Source: Anaerolineae bacterium (GTDB lineage: Bacteria > Chloroflexota > Anaerolineae > Anaerolineales > UBA4823). Taken from it: a stretch of 64,000 nt of DNA. The DNA lies in NCBI GenBank assembly GCA_003327455.1, contig QOQU01000011.1, positions 62,001 through 126,000 of the forward strand. The letters are read 5' to 3'. Shown here in pieces: positions 9,616-21,608 of this stretch (its first letter is position 1; every line of letters starts with the position of its first letter). The translations under genes and the position numbers were made by a program. Below the pieces are notes generated by a model. The model was not told the DNA's origin. It made no database searches and worked only from the letters and a program-made list of their open reading frames with translations.

Positions 9616-10115
9616 GCTTGCTGCCTCCCTTCCTTCTCGACTCAAATGTTTTCATCGAAGCAGCCAAACGGTACTACGCTTTTGATATTGCTCCGACTTT
9701 TTGGGATCAACTGGTACACCATGCCCGCAATGGCAGGCTCCTGAGCATCGATCGTGTCAAAGATGAACTTGACAGACAGCGAGATAAACTTTCGTGTTGG
9801 GCAAATGATCAATTCCATTCGTATTTTGCTTCAACTGGTGAGCAAGAGGTTATGAAAAGATACGTAGATATCATATCTTGGGCCTATGCACAATCTCAGT
9901 TTACTTTGGCAGCAAAACGAGAATTCGCCCATGCAGATAACGCCGATGCATGGCTGGTCGCCTACGCCACAGCTAAGGGTTGTACAGTGGTAACGCACGA
10001 GCAGCACGACCCAAACATAAAACGGAGAATTCCTATTCCAAATATTTGCCGAGAATTTTATGTGCCCTGGGTTGATACCTTTACCATGTTGCGACAACTT
10101 GGAGTGAGTTTTTAA
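9612..10115 (+). CDS. DUF4411 PIN-like toxin candidate
   Basis: 167 residues beginning with a PIN-type strand and acidic residue (FLLDSNVFIEAAKRYY, Asp10), followed by acidic positions in DRVKDEL and HADNADAWLVAYA and a C-terminal TVVTHEQHDP, the pattern of the DUF4411 family. Inferred to be an RNase whose activity is restrained by the upstream ImmA/IrrE partner. AT-rich relative to the flanking hsd genes. Confidence 0.83.
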   Translation: MSLLPPFLLDSNVFIEAAKRYYAFDIAPTFWDQLVHHARNGRLLSIDRVKDELDRQRDKLSCWANDQFHSYFASTGEQEVMKRYVDIISWAYAQSQFTLAAKREFAHADNADAWLVAYATAKGCTVVTHEQHDPNIKRRIPIPNICREFYVPWVDTFTMLRQLGVSF

Positions 10116-10148
10116 TGAGAGTAAGTTACAGGAATCAGGAGCTTGGGT

Positions 10149-11540
10149 ATGAATGGTGAGTTTAGTAAAACTCCTTATGGCTGGTTTGCTTCAGACTTTG
10201 TGGTAAATCGCCTAGCAGACTTGTGCATTCCAGAAGATGGCATCCTGACCGGACCATTCGGTAGCCAGTTACATCAAAAAGACTATGTGCAGATCGGTAC
10301 CCCAATCATTACAGTAGAGCACCTAGGCGATAACCGAATCCTGCTAGATAATTTACCAAAAGTCTCCGATACTGATCGTAAACGACTCTCACGCTACTTG
10401 TTGCAATGTGGCGATATCGTTTTCAGCCGTGTGGGGTCTGTTGATCGTCGTGCACTGGTACGCAAAATTGAGGAAGGATGGTTGTTTTCTGGTCGCTGCC
10501 TACGGGTTCGACCACATTCTGCAAAAATAGACTCCCAATATCTTTCGTATTTTTTCGGTCTGCCAGCGTTTAAGGAATTCATAAAATCAATTGCAGTAGG
10601 AGCAACAATGCCCTCACTCAATACGTCATTATTGAGTGATATCCCCATTGCATATCCTCCAGATTTCAATGAACAGCGCGCCATTGCCCACATCCTCGGC
10701 ACGCTGGACGATAAGATCGAACTCAACCGCAAGATGAGTCAGACGCTCGAAGAGATGGCACGGGGGCTGTTCAAGGCGTGGTTCGTGGATTTCGAACCGG
10801 TACGCGCCAAGATGCAGGGCTGCTGGCAGCGCGGCCAATCCCTGCCTGGACTCCCGGCCCACCTCTATGACCTCTTCCCCGACCGCCTGGTAGAGTCAGA
10901 ATTGGGCGAGATTCCGGAGGGGTGGGAGGTGAAGTATATCAGTGAGTTGGCGGAAGTCGTTGGTGGCAGCACACCGCGAACGGAACATGCAGAGTACTGG
11001 GAAGGCGGTACCCATTGCTGGGCCACACCGAAGGATCTGTCTGCACTTTTGGTGCCGGTTCTGCTAGACACGGAGCGTAAAATTACAGACGCTGGCTTGT
11101 CCCAGGTCAACTCGGGTTTGCTGCCTAAGGGCACGGTTCTTCTTTCATCTCGCGCGCCCATCGGTTACCTTGCTATTGCTGAAGTTCCTGTTGCAGTGAA
11201 TCAGGGCTTCATTGCAATGAAACCACGACAAGGCGTGTCAAACCTGTTCCTTCTGCGCTGGGCACATGCCGCTCACAACGAGATCCTAAGTCACGCCAAC
11301 GGTTCGACTTTCCTAGAAATCAGCAAAACAAATTTTCGTTCAATCCGCGTAGTCTCGCCTCGTGATCCCGTAATGAATGCCTTCGATCAGTTATCGCACC
11401 CAATGTATTGCAAGGTTGTTCAAAACGAACGCGAATCCCGCACCCTGGCTGCGCTGCGCGATGCGCTGCTGCCCAGGCTTATCCGCGGCGAATTGCGCGT
11501 GAAGGATGCGGAGCGGTTCCTGAAGGAGCGCGGCCTATGA
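10149..11540 (+). CDS. hsdS: Type I restriction-modification system, specificity subunit
   Basis: 463 residues from the ATG at 10149, which has AGGAG 7 nt upstream. Two target-recognition domains (about 1-165 and 245-415) are separated by a conserved helical spacer (about 170-235: [40 protein letters not shown]) and closed by a second conserved repeat ([20 protein letters not shown]). The protein determines the bipartite DNA site. Base composition changes sharply: the first recognition domain is AT-rich, the spacer and C-terminal helix GC-rich like hsdM and hsdR. This indicates domain swapping. The stop overlaps the RAYT gene start. Confidence 0.93.
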   Translation: MNGEFSKTPYGWFASDFVVNRLADLCIPEDGILTGPFGSQLHQKDYVQIGTPIITVEHLGDNRILLDNLPKVSDTDRKRLSRYLLQCGDIVFSRVGSVDRRALVRKIEEGWLFSGRCLRVRPHSAKIDSQYLSYFFGLPAFKEFIKSIAVGATMPSLNTSLLSDIPIAYPPDFNEQRAIAHILGTLDDKIELNRKMSQTLEEMARGLFKAWFVDFEPVRAKMQGCWQRGQSLPGLPAHLYDLFPDRLVESELGEIPEGWEVKYISELAEVVGGSTPRTEHAEYWEGGTHCWATPKDLSALLVPVLLDTERKITDAGLSQVNSGLLPKGTVLLSSRAPIGYLAIAEVPVAVNQGFIAMKPRQGVSNLFLLRWAHAAHNEILSHANGSTFLEISKTNFRSIRVVSPRDPVMNAFDQLSHPMYCKVVQNERESRTLAALRDALLPRLIRGELRVKDAERFLKERGL

Positions 11541-12186
11541 CCTACGACCCTGACAAACATCACCGCCGCAGCATCCGCCTGAAGGGCTACGATTACACCC
11601 AGCCAGGGGCGTATTTCATTACCATTTGCACGCAATACCGCGCATGCCTGTTCGGCGATGTGGTGGATGGGGACATGCGGTTGAATGCAGTGGGTGCAAT
11701 TGTGCGCGAGGAATGGTTCCGTTCGGTTGAAATTCGGCGCGAAATCGCATTGTGGCCGGACGAATTTGTGGTCATGCCCAACCATATCCATGGGATTGTA
11801 TGGATCACGGATCAACGCGACGCGGGCATGGTCGGGGCGCACGGCCGTGCGCCCCTGTCAGGCCGTGCGCCCCTGTCAGGCCGTGCGCCCCTGTCAGGCC
11901 GTGCGCCCCTGTCAGGCAATGCGCCCCTGCATCGTCCGCCGCGGTCGTTGGCATCGTTTATCGCCGGATTCAAATCCGCCACCACCAAACGCATCAACGC
12001 ACACCGTGGGACGCCCGGCGCCCCCGTATGGCAACGCAATTATTACGAACACATCATCCGCAACGAGGAATCCCTGCACCGCATCCGCGAATATATTCGC
12101 AATAACCCTGTGAAATGGGCAATGGATCGGGAAAATCCGACATTTGTAGAGGCAGGTTCTGAATCCGCCCCGAAAAGGGATCAATC

Positions 12187-12190
<4 letters not shown>
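11537..12190 (+). CDS. REP-associated tyrosine transposase-like protein (RAYT / IS200-like, Y1 HUH)
   Basis: The start at 11537 overlaps the hsdS stop (ATGA); 217 residues. HUH motif MPNHIHGI (His83, His85) and the downstream Tyr-rich segment [19 protein letters not shown] (Tyr169/170) mark a Y1-type single-strand transposase, and the N-terminus ([20 protein letters not shown]) is typical of the RAYT branch. Its middle contains four exact 18-bp repeats coding GRAPLS (11843-11914) plus a degenerate fifth copy, an in-frame expansion between the HUH motif and the Tyr helix. The stop overlaps the hsdR start by 4 nt, so the gene is embedded in the restriction operon. No REP hairpins were found at its borders. 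Confidence 0.87.
11843..11932 (+). repeat. 18-bp in-frame tandem repeat, five copies
   Basis: Copies start at 11843, 11861, 11879 and 11897 (identical GGCCGTGCGCCCCTGTCA); a diverged copy at 11915 codes GNAPLH. The array adds a flexible GRAPLS linker inside the RAYT protein and keeps the frame. Probably slippage-prone. Confidence 0.93.
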
Positions 12191-15366
<3,176 letters not shown>

Positions 15367-15623
15367 AATTGTTTTGGTGGTTACACAAAATTAGCAGTTA
15401 GGAGGAGAGGATTTGTCATATTCTCTTGATCTTGCTGAAAGATTCGGCAACTCAAAAAATAAAAGGGCCTCCTGCGAGACCCTCTTACGCTCGCCCCTGC
15501 GGGCGATCCACCTCCGCTTAGCGGATTGATTTCATTATAACCCAACATCAGGCTTTTTTCAAGAATTTCGTAAGGGCGCAGACGCTCCATAGTACGCCGG
15601 ATTTGGAGTACAATCGGGAACAA
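15367..15623. other. Intergenic region with two small hairpins and a -10 box
   Basis: A hairpin TCGCCC-CTGC-GGGCGA lies at 15491-15506 and a second TCCGC-TTA-GCGGA at 15513-15525; neither has a T tract directly after it. TACAAT at 15609-15614 lies only 9 nt before the preferred MFS start, which would give a leaderless message. No good -35 seen. Confidence 0.4.
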
Positions 15624-16775
15624 ATGGAACAACGGGCACTGGATCGTCGCAACCTCTCCATGTTAATCCTGGCGCACATGCTGACCGACCTCAATCAGGG
15701 GGCCGTTCCGGCGCTCATTCCTTTTCTGGTCGCACAACAGGGATTGAACTACCTGGGCGCTTCCGGCATCACCGTTGCCGGAACGCTGATTTCATCCATC
15801 CTGCAACCGCTGGTGGGCTTTCTCTCGGATCGGCGCTCGCTTTCCTGGCTGCTGATTTTGGGTCCCGGATTAGCCGGACTGGGGCTGGGCTTGAGCGGTA
15901 ATCTGCCGGGCTATGGGTGGGTCTTGCTTGCCATTCTGACCAGCGCCATTGGCGTGGCGCTCTTTCATCCCGAAGCCTACCGCTACGCCAATTACTACTC
16001 CGGGCCGCAAACCGCAACGGGCATGGGCATTTTCTCAGTGGGAGGCACGCTGGGATACGCCATGGGGCCTCTGCTGCTTACATTCCTGGTCGTGCAGGGC
16101 GGATTATCCACCACAGCCTGGATGTGCCTGCCGGCTTTGGCGGTGGCATTCTATTACTTTTTCCAACAAGAGCGGTTGCGTTCCATCCGCCTTCAGCAAC
16201 AGAGCGTTCTGCAGGAGAGCGGCAAGACAGACTGGCGGGCAATGTCTTTATTGCTCTCGGTGATCGTGTTGCGCTCGATGTCCTATTACTGTCTGGCGAC
16301 CTTTGTGCCGCTGTTTTTGATCAAAGCGCGCGGCTTTTCCACCCCGCTGGCGAACAGCGCCCTGACGGTGATGTCGATTGGCAGTGTGGCGGGAGCTTTA
16401 CTGAGCGGCCCCATCGCCGATCGCCTGGGGCGGCGGCGCATTCTGTTCTGGATGGCTTTAATCATCAGCGTCTCGGTGCTGGTTTTTGTGTTCACCCCCG
16501 GTTTGCTCGCGTTTGTCATCCTGGGTCTGGCAAGTGCAGCCCTTTCGGCTTCCTTTACGATTTCCATGGTGTTGGGGCAATCCTATGGGCGAGGCAATCT
16601 GGGGTTGGCTTCGGGTTTGACGGTTGGGCTGGCGGTGGGCATTGGCGGTTTGAGCGCGCCGATCTTCGGTTTTCTGGCAGACCGCGTCGGTTTGTCCACG
16701 ACCCTCTCCGCTGTGGCAATTTTGCCCTTGCTGGCTGCCGGCTTGATCCTGGCATTACCGGCGGAGTCGCTATGA
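15624..16775 (+). CDS. MFS transporter (fosmidomycin-resistance-like family)
   Basis: The preferred start is ATG 15624 (383 residues); an upstream Met at 15603 would lie over the apparent -10. About 12 hydrophobic segments and MFS loop signatures (PLVGFLSDRRS, GPIADRLGRRR, FGFLADRVG). The pattern, with an N-terminal MLADLNQG-like helix (HMLTDLNQGAVPALIPFL), resembles the Fsr/fosmidomycin resistance group; the actual substrate is unknown. It overlaps the methyltransferase start by 4 nt (16772-16775), so the two are co-translated. Confidence 0.88.
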   Translation: MEQRALDRRNLSMLILAHMLTDLNQGAVPALIPFLVAQQGLNYLGASGITVAGTLISSILQPLVGFLSDRRSLSWLLILGPGLAGLGLGLSGNLPGYGWVLLAILTSAIGVALFHPEAYRYANYYSGPQTATGMGIFSVGGTLGYAMGPLLLTFLVVQGGLSTTAWMCLPALAVAFYYFFQQERLRSIRLQQQSVLQESGKTDWRAMSLLLSVIVLRSMSYYCLATFVPLFLIKARGFSTPLANSALTVMSIGSVAGALLSGPIADRLGRRRILFWMALIISVSVLVFVFTPGLLAFVILGLASAALSASFTISMVLGQSYGRGNLGLASGLTVGLAVGIGGLSAPIFGFLADRVGLSTTLSAVAILPLLAAGLILALPAESL

Positions 16776-17383
16776 ACTTCGATGAGAAAGCCCGTCAGTG
16801 GGACCTGAATCCGATTCGCCATGAACGGGCGCGGGCAGTGGCAGACGCCATCCGCCGCCAGATTCCCCTGCACCGCCGCATGACGGCTCTCGAGTACGGC
16901 TGTGGCACCGGCTTGCTCAGCTTCGAACTGTGCAACGAGTTGGGCAACATCACGCTTGCCGATCGTTCGGCGGGGATGCTCGAAGTGCTGGATGAGAAAA
17001 TCGCCGCGGCTCAGGTCACCCATCTCACCCCCGTCCAGCTCGATTTGTTGACCGACCCCCTTCCCACGCGGCGATTCGATCTGATCTACAGCCTGATGAC
17101 CCTGCATCACATCCCCGATACACGGCGCATTTTGAGTTGCTTCCACCAGCTATTGCTCCCCGGCGGCTATCTCTGCATTGCCGACCTCGACCGGGAAGAT
17201 GGCAGTTTCCACAAAGAACCCTTTGAAGGGCATTTTGGTTTTGACCGCCAGGCACTTGGAAGGCTGACAGTGGCGGTGGGCTTTGAAGTTTTGGGCTTCG
17301 AGACGGTCTATGAGATGGTAAAGATGGTTGACGATCAACCGCGTGCTTATCCCATCTTCCTGATGACCGCTCGCAGACCATGA
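16772..17383 (+). CDS. Class I SAM-dependent methyltransferase
   Basis: 203 residues from ATG 16772; the open frame extends far upstream but only as a shadow of the MFS gene. SAM-binding motif I is LEYGCGTGLLSFEL (residues 40-53), with an acidic motif II region ITLADRSAGML and RFDLIYSLMTLHHI as motif IV. Small-molecule methyltransferase of UbiE/type-11 style; substrate unknown. Coupled to the MFS transporter, so a joint role in export or detoxification is possible. Confidence 0.87.
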   Translation: MNFDEKARQWDLNPIRHERARAVADAIRRQIPLHRRMTALEYGCGTGLLSFELCNELGNITLADRSAGMLEVLDEKIAAAQVTHLTPVQLDLLTDPLPTRRFDLIYSLMTLHHIPDTRRILSCFHQLLLPGGYLCIADLDREDGSFHKEPFEGHFGFDRQALGRLTVAVGFEVLGFETVYEMVKMVDDQPRAYPIFLMTARRP

Positions 17384-17518
17384 GGTTATTGATCTGGAAT
17401 TGAGGAGCGATTCCCGATGCTCAAGCGGCAAATTCTGACTTGAACGACACATTGCGGCGCAGTTTTGCGCCCGCAGAAGCCCGCCCTGAGCCGCTGAGCA
17501 GGGAATTGCCATCTCTCC

Positions 17519-17552
17519 CGCCGGCGGAACAGGCCGGCGTTTGCTAATTTTT
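17519..17552 (+). terminator. Likely terminator after the MFS-methyltransferase pair
   Basis: A perfect 7-bp stem CGCCGGC/GCCGGCG (17519-17525 with 17533-17539) is followed by TTTGCTAATTTTTT. Consistent with Rho-independent termination on the plus strand, although the T tract is interrupted. Confidence 0.6.
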
Positions 17553-17633
17553 TAATCCGTTTAAGGCAATTTGCCGTAGCGGGCAGTGAGGAGTCTCTCC
17601 TTTACATTATCCTACATGAAAGGAGAACCAACC

Positions 17634-17984
17634 ATGTCCGAATTCGATTCCGCAACCGTCATTCTCATCACCCGCAACGGCATGGGCGACGCCGAACCCG
17701 CCCTGCAACAAAAGCTGATCGGCATCTACCTTTCCCTGCTCGACCAGAACAACCTCCTGCCCGGCGCCATCTGTTTCTATGCCGACGGGGTGAAACTGGT
17801 GGTCGAAGGTTCGCCGGTACTGCAGGCGCTTGCCTCGTTGGAGAAAAAGGGCGTTCATTTATTGATCTGCAGCACCTGTCTGGACTATTTCCAACTGGCA
17901 GATCAGGTGCGGGTGGGCATCAAAGGTGGCATGACCGACATCCTCGAGGCTCAGCGCCGCGCCAGCAAGGTGATTTCCATTTAG
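17634..17984 (+). CDS. DsrE/DsrF-like sulfur-relay protein
   Basis: 116 residues from ATG 17634, preceded by AAAGGAG 8 nt upstream; an earlier in-frame start at 17586 lacks such a site. The fold pattern is DsrE-like: VILITRNGMGDAEPALQQKL at the N-terminus, AICFYADGVKLV in the middle and ICSTCLDYF (Cys79, Cys82) near residue 80, where related proteins carry a reactive cysteine. It may carry sulfur or act as a YedF-type regulator. No tusA or dsr partner is nearby. Confidence 0.82.
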   Translation: MSEFDSATVILITRNGMGDAEPALQQKLIGIYLSLLDQNNLLPGAICFYADGVKLVVEGSPVLQALASLEKKGVHLLICSTCLDYFQLADQVRVGIKGGMTDILEAQRRASKVISI

Positions 17985-17995
17985 CGATTGAGCTG

Positions 17996-18034
17996 ACCTT
18001 CCCGCAGCCTGCAATGTTGCGGGAAGGTTTCTAT
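17996..18034 (+). terminator. Terminator after the DsrE-like gene
   Basis: An 11-bp inverted repeat ACCTTCCCGCA (17996-18006) with TGCGGGAAGGT (18018-18028), loop of 11 nt, followed by TTCTATAAACC. It lies 12 nt after the stop codon. The T tract is weak, but the stem is perfect. Confidence 0.65.
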
Positions 18035-18107
18035 AAACCTGCATCTTCTTTGCCTGAAAGCGAGTTTACACTTCCAGCCCACAGGCTAAACCAGATTGAT
18101 CGGATGC

Positions 18108-20198
18108 TCAACGCAGAATCAGCGGCAGGTAAGTCTCCTGAACCTGCCAGAGAAATAGACGGTAATTTGCCTGGCTTCCCATGAGCTCAGGCACCAGCGG
18201 CTCGACTTTCAGGGAATACAGCCCGGCAGCGGTTGATTGAAAGCGCAGGAAGGTATGTTCCCCAACCGCAGAGGCTTCCGCGGCGCTCAACTCAGTAACC
18301 CCATCCTCGGCGAATAAGCGCAACCGCACGGCTGCCCCGCCACTTTGCGATAAGGCGCCGAGCAAATACTTTCCTGCCTGGTTAACCTCGATCCGATACC
18401 AGTCGGGGTTGCCTGCACCGCACAGGTTGCCGGTGGCGGTTTCTGTGACCCGCAACAGCCGTGCCTGGTCCGGAGTATCATCGGGCTCGAACGGGTCTGA
18501 TTGACAACTCTCAGGAAGGACGCTGACGGTTTCGGGCGCATCTTCAGCGGGCCAGGCTTCCCTCTGTCCGTTGCGATCGAGCGCCCGCAGGCGAAAGGCG
18601 TAAGCACCACCCGCCTCGCCCACAAACCACACCGACCGCCGCTGAGCAGGGATGGTCACCATGTTGCTCTCCTCCCACGCGCCGGGTTCCTTGCGCCACT
18701 GCAATTCAAAGCCGCCGATACCCGCTCCGTTGTCCACAGCCTCCCAACTCAAAAGTACGGCGGTAGAGTCGAATGTTTGCGCCGCATGCAACTGGCTGGT
18801 AGCAGGCGGGCAGGCATGATCAACCTGGACGGTGCGCGCACCGAAAGGAGAGCCGATATTTCCCTCGTAATCCCACACGCGCAGGGCAATTTCCACCTGA
18901 CCGTTCAAAGGCGCCAGGGAACATAGATCGACATCCCATAGATAAGTATCCCCCTGGAACGGTTGCCTGACAAATGGACCGGCCTCTACCCATTCCTCGT
19001 CGAGCTTGACCAGCAGTCGGACGGCTACAACGCGGACATCGTCGGTGGCAGTTGCGCTTAACTGCAACACGGGGTTTATTCCCTTTAGAATAGTTTCATC
19101 GGCGGCTGGAGCCAGGATGTTTCCGGTTGGAGGTGCTGCCCCCGCATTACCGGAGACATACCAGTCGTTTGCCGGATTGCGCGGGTCGAGTTTGTTGCCG
19201 AGACATTCGCTTGCACCATCATAAATCGGAAAACGCGTCACCTCGTAGCAGGTGCGAGGAATGCCATTGTTGATCGGCACATCGGCAAAGCGAAAATCTA
19301 CAGACCGGCCCCAATAATAACCATTACTGCCCATCCAGATACTCCGCGTAACCATGAAATGGACATGTTGGGACGTGCTATAGCCGGTATCGTCGCTATC
19401 GCCGATATATTGACCGCGCTGCACGATGGTCCCGGGGGTCAACTTGTTGGGGATGCTGCCGTGCGCAAGGTGGAGATAGATCTGGTAGGCACCATCGGCG
19501 GAATTGCGGAGCACAATGTAGTTGGTACAGGTCGGACTACCGTTTGGACAGGTGTCCCGTGAACCGATGACCGTTCCCTTTTTGGAAGCCAGGAGAGGAA
19601 ACGGTTGTCGATCGGTGAAGTCGTAGGCATAGCGGCAATATTCGATGGAGCAGGAGGGGTAACCCAGTTCGGGTATAGACTGAAAATGACTGATCGAACC
19701 TTCCAGTCGGCGAGCGGTGTTGGCTGCGTAGGGTAGATAATAACCGGTGAGGGCTGCTTGAAGGTCGGTCGCTTCGAGCTTCAAATCGGGCGGTTGAGAT
19801 TGAATTTCAAGGGGGAGCGCCTGGCGAGGCAGAGAAGCCAGGACACGATCCCATTCGGGGTCATCTGGCTTTAGAATCTGCCAGCCTGTTCCCGTTCGGC
19901 GGGCAAGGAGACTGGCGGGTTCGGTTGCGACACGTTGTCCATAATCATCGCGAAGCGCCAGCCAGAGTATGGCAATCTTTCCATCAGCAGTAATAAAAGC
20001 GGTATCCAGCTCAGGGGTGAACAACGCGAAGGTCAGAGGTCTGTTGGATATATCGTTTTGAAGTTGTTCATTGAAGGCTGACCAAAGCTCAGCCTGGATC
20101 GACGGTGGAGCAGTTAAAAGGGGTGGCACCTGTTGGGCTGAGAGGAGAAGAAAGAAAACCACCAGCAGGCTGAGAGATAAAAATCGGTGAAGGCGCAT
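18108..20198 (-). CDS. Secreted M23-type peptidase-like protein with C-terminal beta domains
   Basis: 696 residues with a signal peptide (LSLSLLVVFFLLLSAQQ, cut near 21). An M23/LytM-like domain lies around 190-290: the YAYDFTD strand, YLHLAHGSIP, then TSQHVHFMV with the His-x-His pair near 278. Downstream come an Ig-like segment, a fibronectin-III-like segment (SWEAVDNGAGIGGFELQWRK) and a PPC-like domain (DPFEPDDTPDQARLLRVTE). In active M23 enzymes the first zinc motif is HxxxD; here the corresponding place reads RYAYD, so a ligand may be missing. It may bind rather than cut peptidoglycan. Confidence 0.83.
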   Translation of the reverse strand: MRLHRFLSLSLLVVFFLLLSAQQVPPLLTAPPSIQAELWSAFNEQLQNDISNRPLTFALFTPELDTAFITADGKIAILWLALRDDYGQRVATEPASLLARRTGTGWQILKPDDPEWDRVLASLPRQALPLEIQSQPPDLKLEATDLQAALTGYYLPYAANTARRLEGSISHFQSIPELGYPSCSIEYCRYAYDFTDRQPFPLLASKKGTVIGSRDTCPNGSPTCTNYIVLRNSADGAYQIYLHLAHGSIPNKLTPGTIVQRGQYIGDSDDTGYSTSQHVHFMVTRSIWMGSNGYYWGRSVDFRFADVPINNGIPRTCYEVTRFPIYDGASECLGNKLDPRNPANDWYVSGNAGAAPPTGNILAPAADETILKGINPVLQLSATATDDVRVVAVRLLVKLDEEWVEAGPFVRQPFQGDTYLWDVDLCSLAPLNGQVEIALRVWDYEGNIGSPFGARTVQVDHACPPATSQLHAAQTFDSTAVLLSWEAVDNGAGIGGFELQWRKEPGAWEESNMVTIPAQRRSVWFVGEAGGAYAFRLRALDRNGQREAWPAEDAPETVSVLPESCQSDPFEPDDTPDQARLLRVTETATGNLCGAGNPDWYRIEVNQAGKYLLGALSQSGGAAVRLRLFAEDGVTELSAAEASAVGEHTFLRFQSTAAGLYSLKVEPLVPELMGSQANYRLFLWQVQETYLPLILR

Positions 20199-20288
20199 TT
20201 AAAAATCCCGATCGGGTGTCCGTCAATGTATTTTAACGTCAAATTGGGAAGGAGAGAGGTGAACGAGGGTTAGAAACGCGAAGCTCTC

Positions 20289-20332
20289 TTGACAAAATCC
20301 GAATTTCGGGTAAAATAGAACAAAAGTTCTAT
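20289..20332 (+). promoter_or_regulatory. Promoter with an overlapping SOS-box-like palindrome
   Basis: TTGACA (20289-20294), a 16-bp spacer and TAAAAT (20311-20316) form a strong promoter towards the 20347 gene. Overlapping the -10 end and the start region is the perfect palindrome ATAGAAC-AAAA-GTTCTAT (20315-20332). Its core GAAC-N4-GTTC matches the LexA site known from Gram-positive bacteria. Repression by LexA is inferred. Confidence 0.72.
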
Positions 20333-20346
20333 TTATGGAGTAAGTG

Positions 20347-20607
20347 ATGGACATTGGCATGTTATGGTTCGATAACGATCCCAAAGCGGACCTGGCAGAA
20401 AAAATTCAAAAAGCCGCCGCCTACTATCGGCAAAAATACGGCAAAGCCCCCGATATTTGTTTTATCCATCCCACCATGTTGCCGAAAAATGGCTTGGAAG
20501 CGGCGCCGTTGCGCGCCCCGCTCCCTGGGGTTGAAATTCGCCCTTCCAAACGGGTCTTGCCCAATTACTTTTGGATCGGGGTTAATCGGCAAGCTGGCGA
20601 AGGGTGA
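20347..20607 (+). CDS. Small conserved-looking protein, possibly SOS-regulated
   Basis: 86 residues from ATG 20347 (the ATG three bases upstream would add one Met). MDIGMLWFDNDPKADLAEKI is followed by a helix and a compact basic C-terminus (ALPGVEIRPSKRVLPNYFWIGV-like region). I recognise no named family. A real gene is indicated by the excellent promoter upstream and coding-like composition. The 3' end overlaps the 3' end of convergent holA by 26 nt. Confidence 0.72.
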   Translation: MDIGMLWFDNDPKADLAEKIQKAAAYYRQKYGKAPDICFIHPTMLPKNGLEAAPLRAPLPGVEIRPSKRVLPNYFWIGVNRQAGEG

Positions 20608-21604
20608 GGGTGGCAATCAGGGTTTCCAGGGCTACCTCTGGCTCCACCTCACCGCTTTTGATGGCGAGATCGATTTTCAGCAGGCGTTGGTAGAGAGCGC
20701 GCAAGCCCGAGAGGGAGAACTTTTGGGCCTGTTCGATTGCCAGCCGCGCCGGATAGGGAGCAATGCGCAGACGCCCCAGGCTTTCCACCGCTTCGGCTGG
20801 CGTTTGCCCTTCTTCCAGCGCCAGTTTTGCCAGCAAGATCTGGCGGAACTGATGCACCACGCTGAAGAAGATCATTACCGCATCCTGTTCGTTGAGCATC
20901 GAACGCAGTACTTTGAGCGCCTTGCGCCCATCCCCCTGGCGGAGGGCGTTCGCGAGGGCGAAGTTTTCCACCCTTTCGGCATACGGACAGAGTTGATCGA
21001 CATCGCCGATCTCTACCGGGCGTTCAAAATTGACATAGGCAAGCAATTTCTGGATTTCCATCTCTGCCAGACGGCTATCCTCGACAACGATCTCGGATAA
21101 ACGTTCGGCTGCCGGGTGCGAAAATTCACCTCCCAGTTGCCTGGCGCGCTCCAGAATCCAGCGCGTCATCTCCATCCCGCGGCGCAGTCGAAACTGGCGC
21201 ACATACGCCCGCTCGGGATGTTCCTCCGCCCAACGCTCCAACCAGTGTCGCTTGCCTTGCTCATAAGCGCGCGGATCGGTGAGCAGACCGTTCTCCACCA
21301 GCACCAATGCCGTCGAAGGAGGAACCTGTTCGAGCAGGCTGAGGAATTTCGTCTGGGCGTTCTCATTGTTTGCCAGCGCCAGGGGATTTTCAACGATCAC
21401 ACACCGCCGCCCGGCGAGGAAGGGGATCGCCAGGGCGACTTCGCGTAAGGTTTCCAGGGTGATCTGCCTGCCGTCCAGGCGTTGGAGATTGAGATCTGCC
21501 ATACCTTCTGCGCCGAGCCGTTTTTCCATGGCGGCGATGAACTGCCTGGCGCTGAACTCGTCTTCGGCCTGCAAGAGATAAACGATCGGTTTCGAAGCAC
21601 TCAC
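20582..21604 (-). CDS. holA: DNA polymerase III delta subunit
   Basis: 340 residues, the usual HolA length. The N-terminal region reads VYLLQAEDEFSARQFIAAME and is followed by the AAA+-like middle and C-terminal collar domain (LRQGDGRKALKVLRSMLNEQ, FSLSGLRALYQRLLKIDLAI, a typical HolA ending). Delta opens the sliding clamp during loading. It runs 4 nt after the DUF6391-like gene in the same direction and overlaps the small plus-strand gene at its 3' end. Confidence 0.92.
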   Translation of the reverse strand: MSASKPIVYLLQAEDEFSARQFIAAMEKRLGAEGMADLNLQRLDGRQITLETLREVALAIPFLAGRRCVIVENPLALANNENAQTKFLSLLEQVPPSTALVLVENGLLTDPRAYEQGKRHWLERWAEEHPERAYVRQFRLRRGMEMTRWILERARQLGGEFSHPAAERLSEIVVEDSRLAEMEIQKLLAYVNFERPVEIGDVDQLCPYAERVENFALANALRQGDGRKALKVLRSMLNEQDAVMIFFSVVHQFRQILLAKLALEEGQTPAEAVESLGRLRIAPYPARLAIEQAQKFSLSGLRALYQRLLKIDLAIKSGEVEPEVALETLIATLTLRQLAD

Positions 21605-21608
21605 CGCC

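Noticed and set aside
15917-16771. Extension of the methyltransferase frame upstream
   Set aside because: This part lies fully inside the MFS gene in another frame; ATG 16772 overlaps the MFS stop as ATGA.
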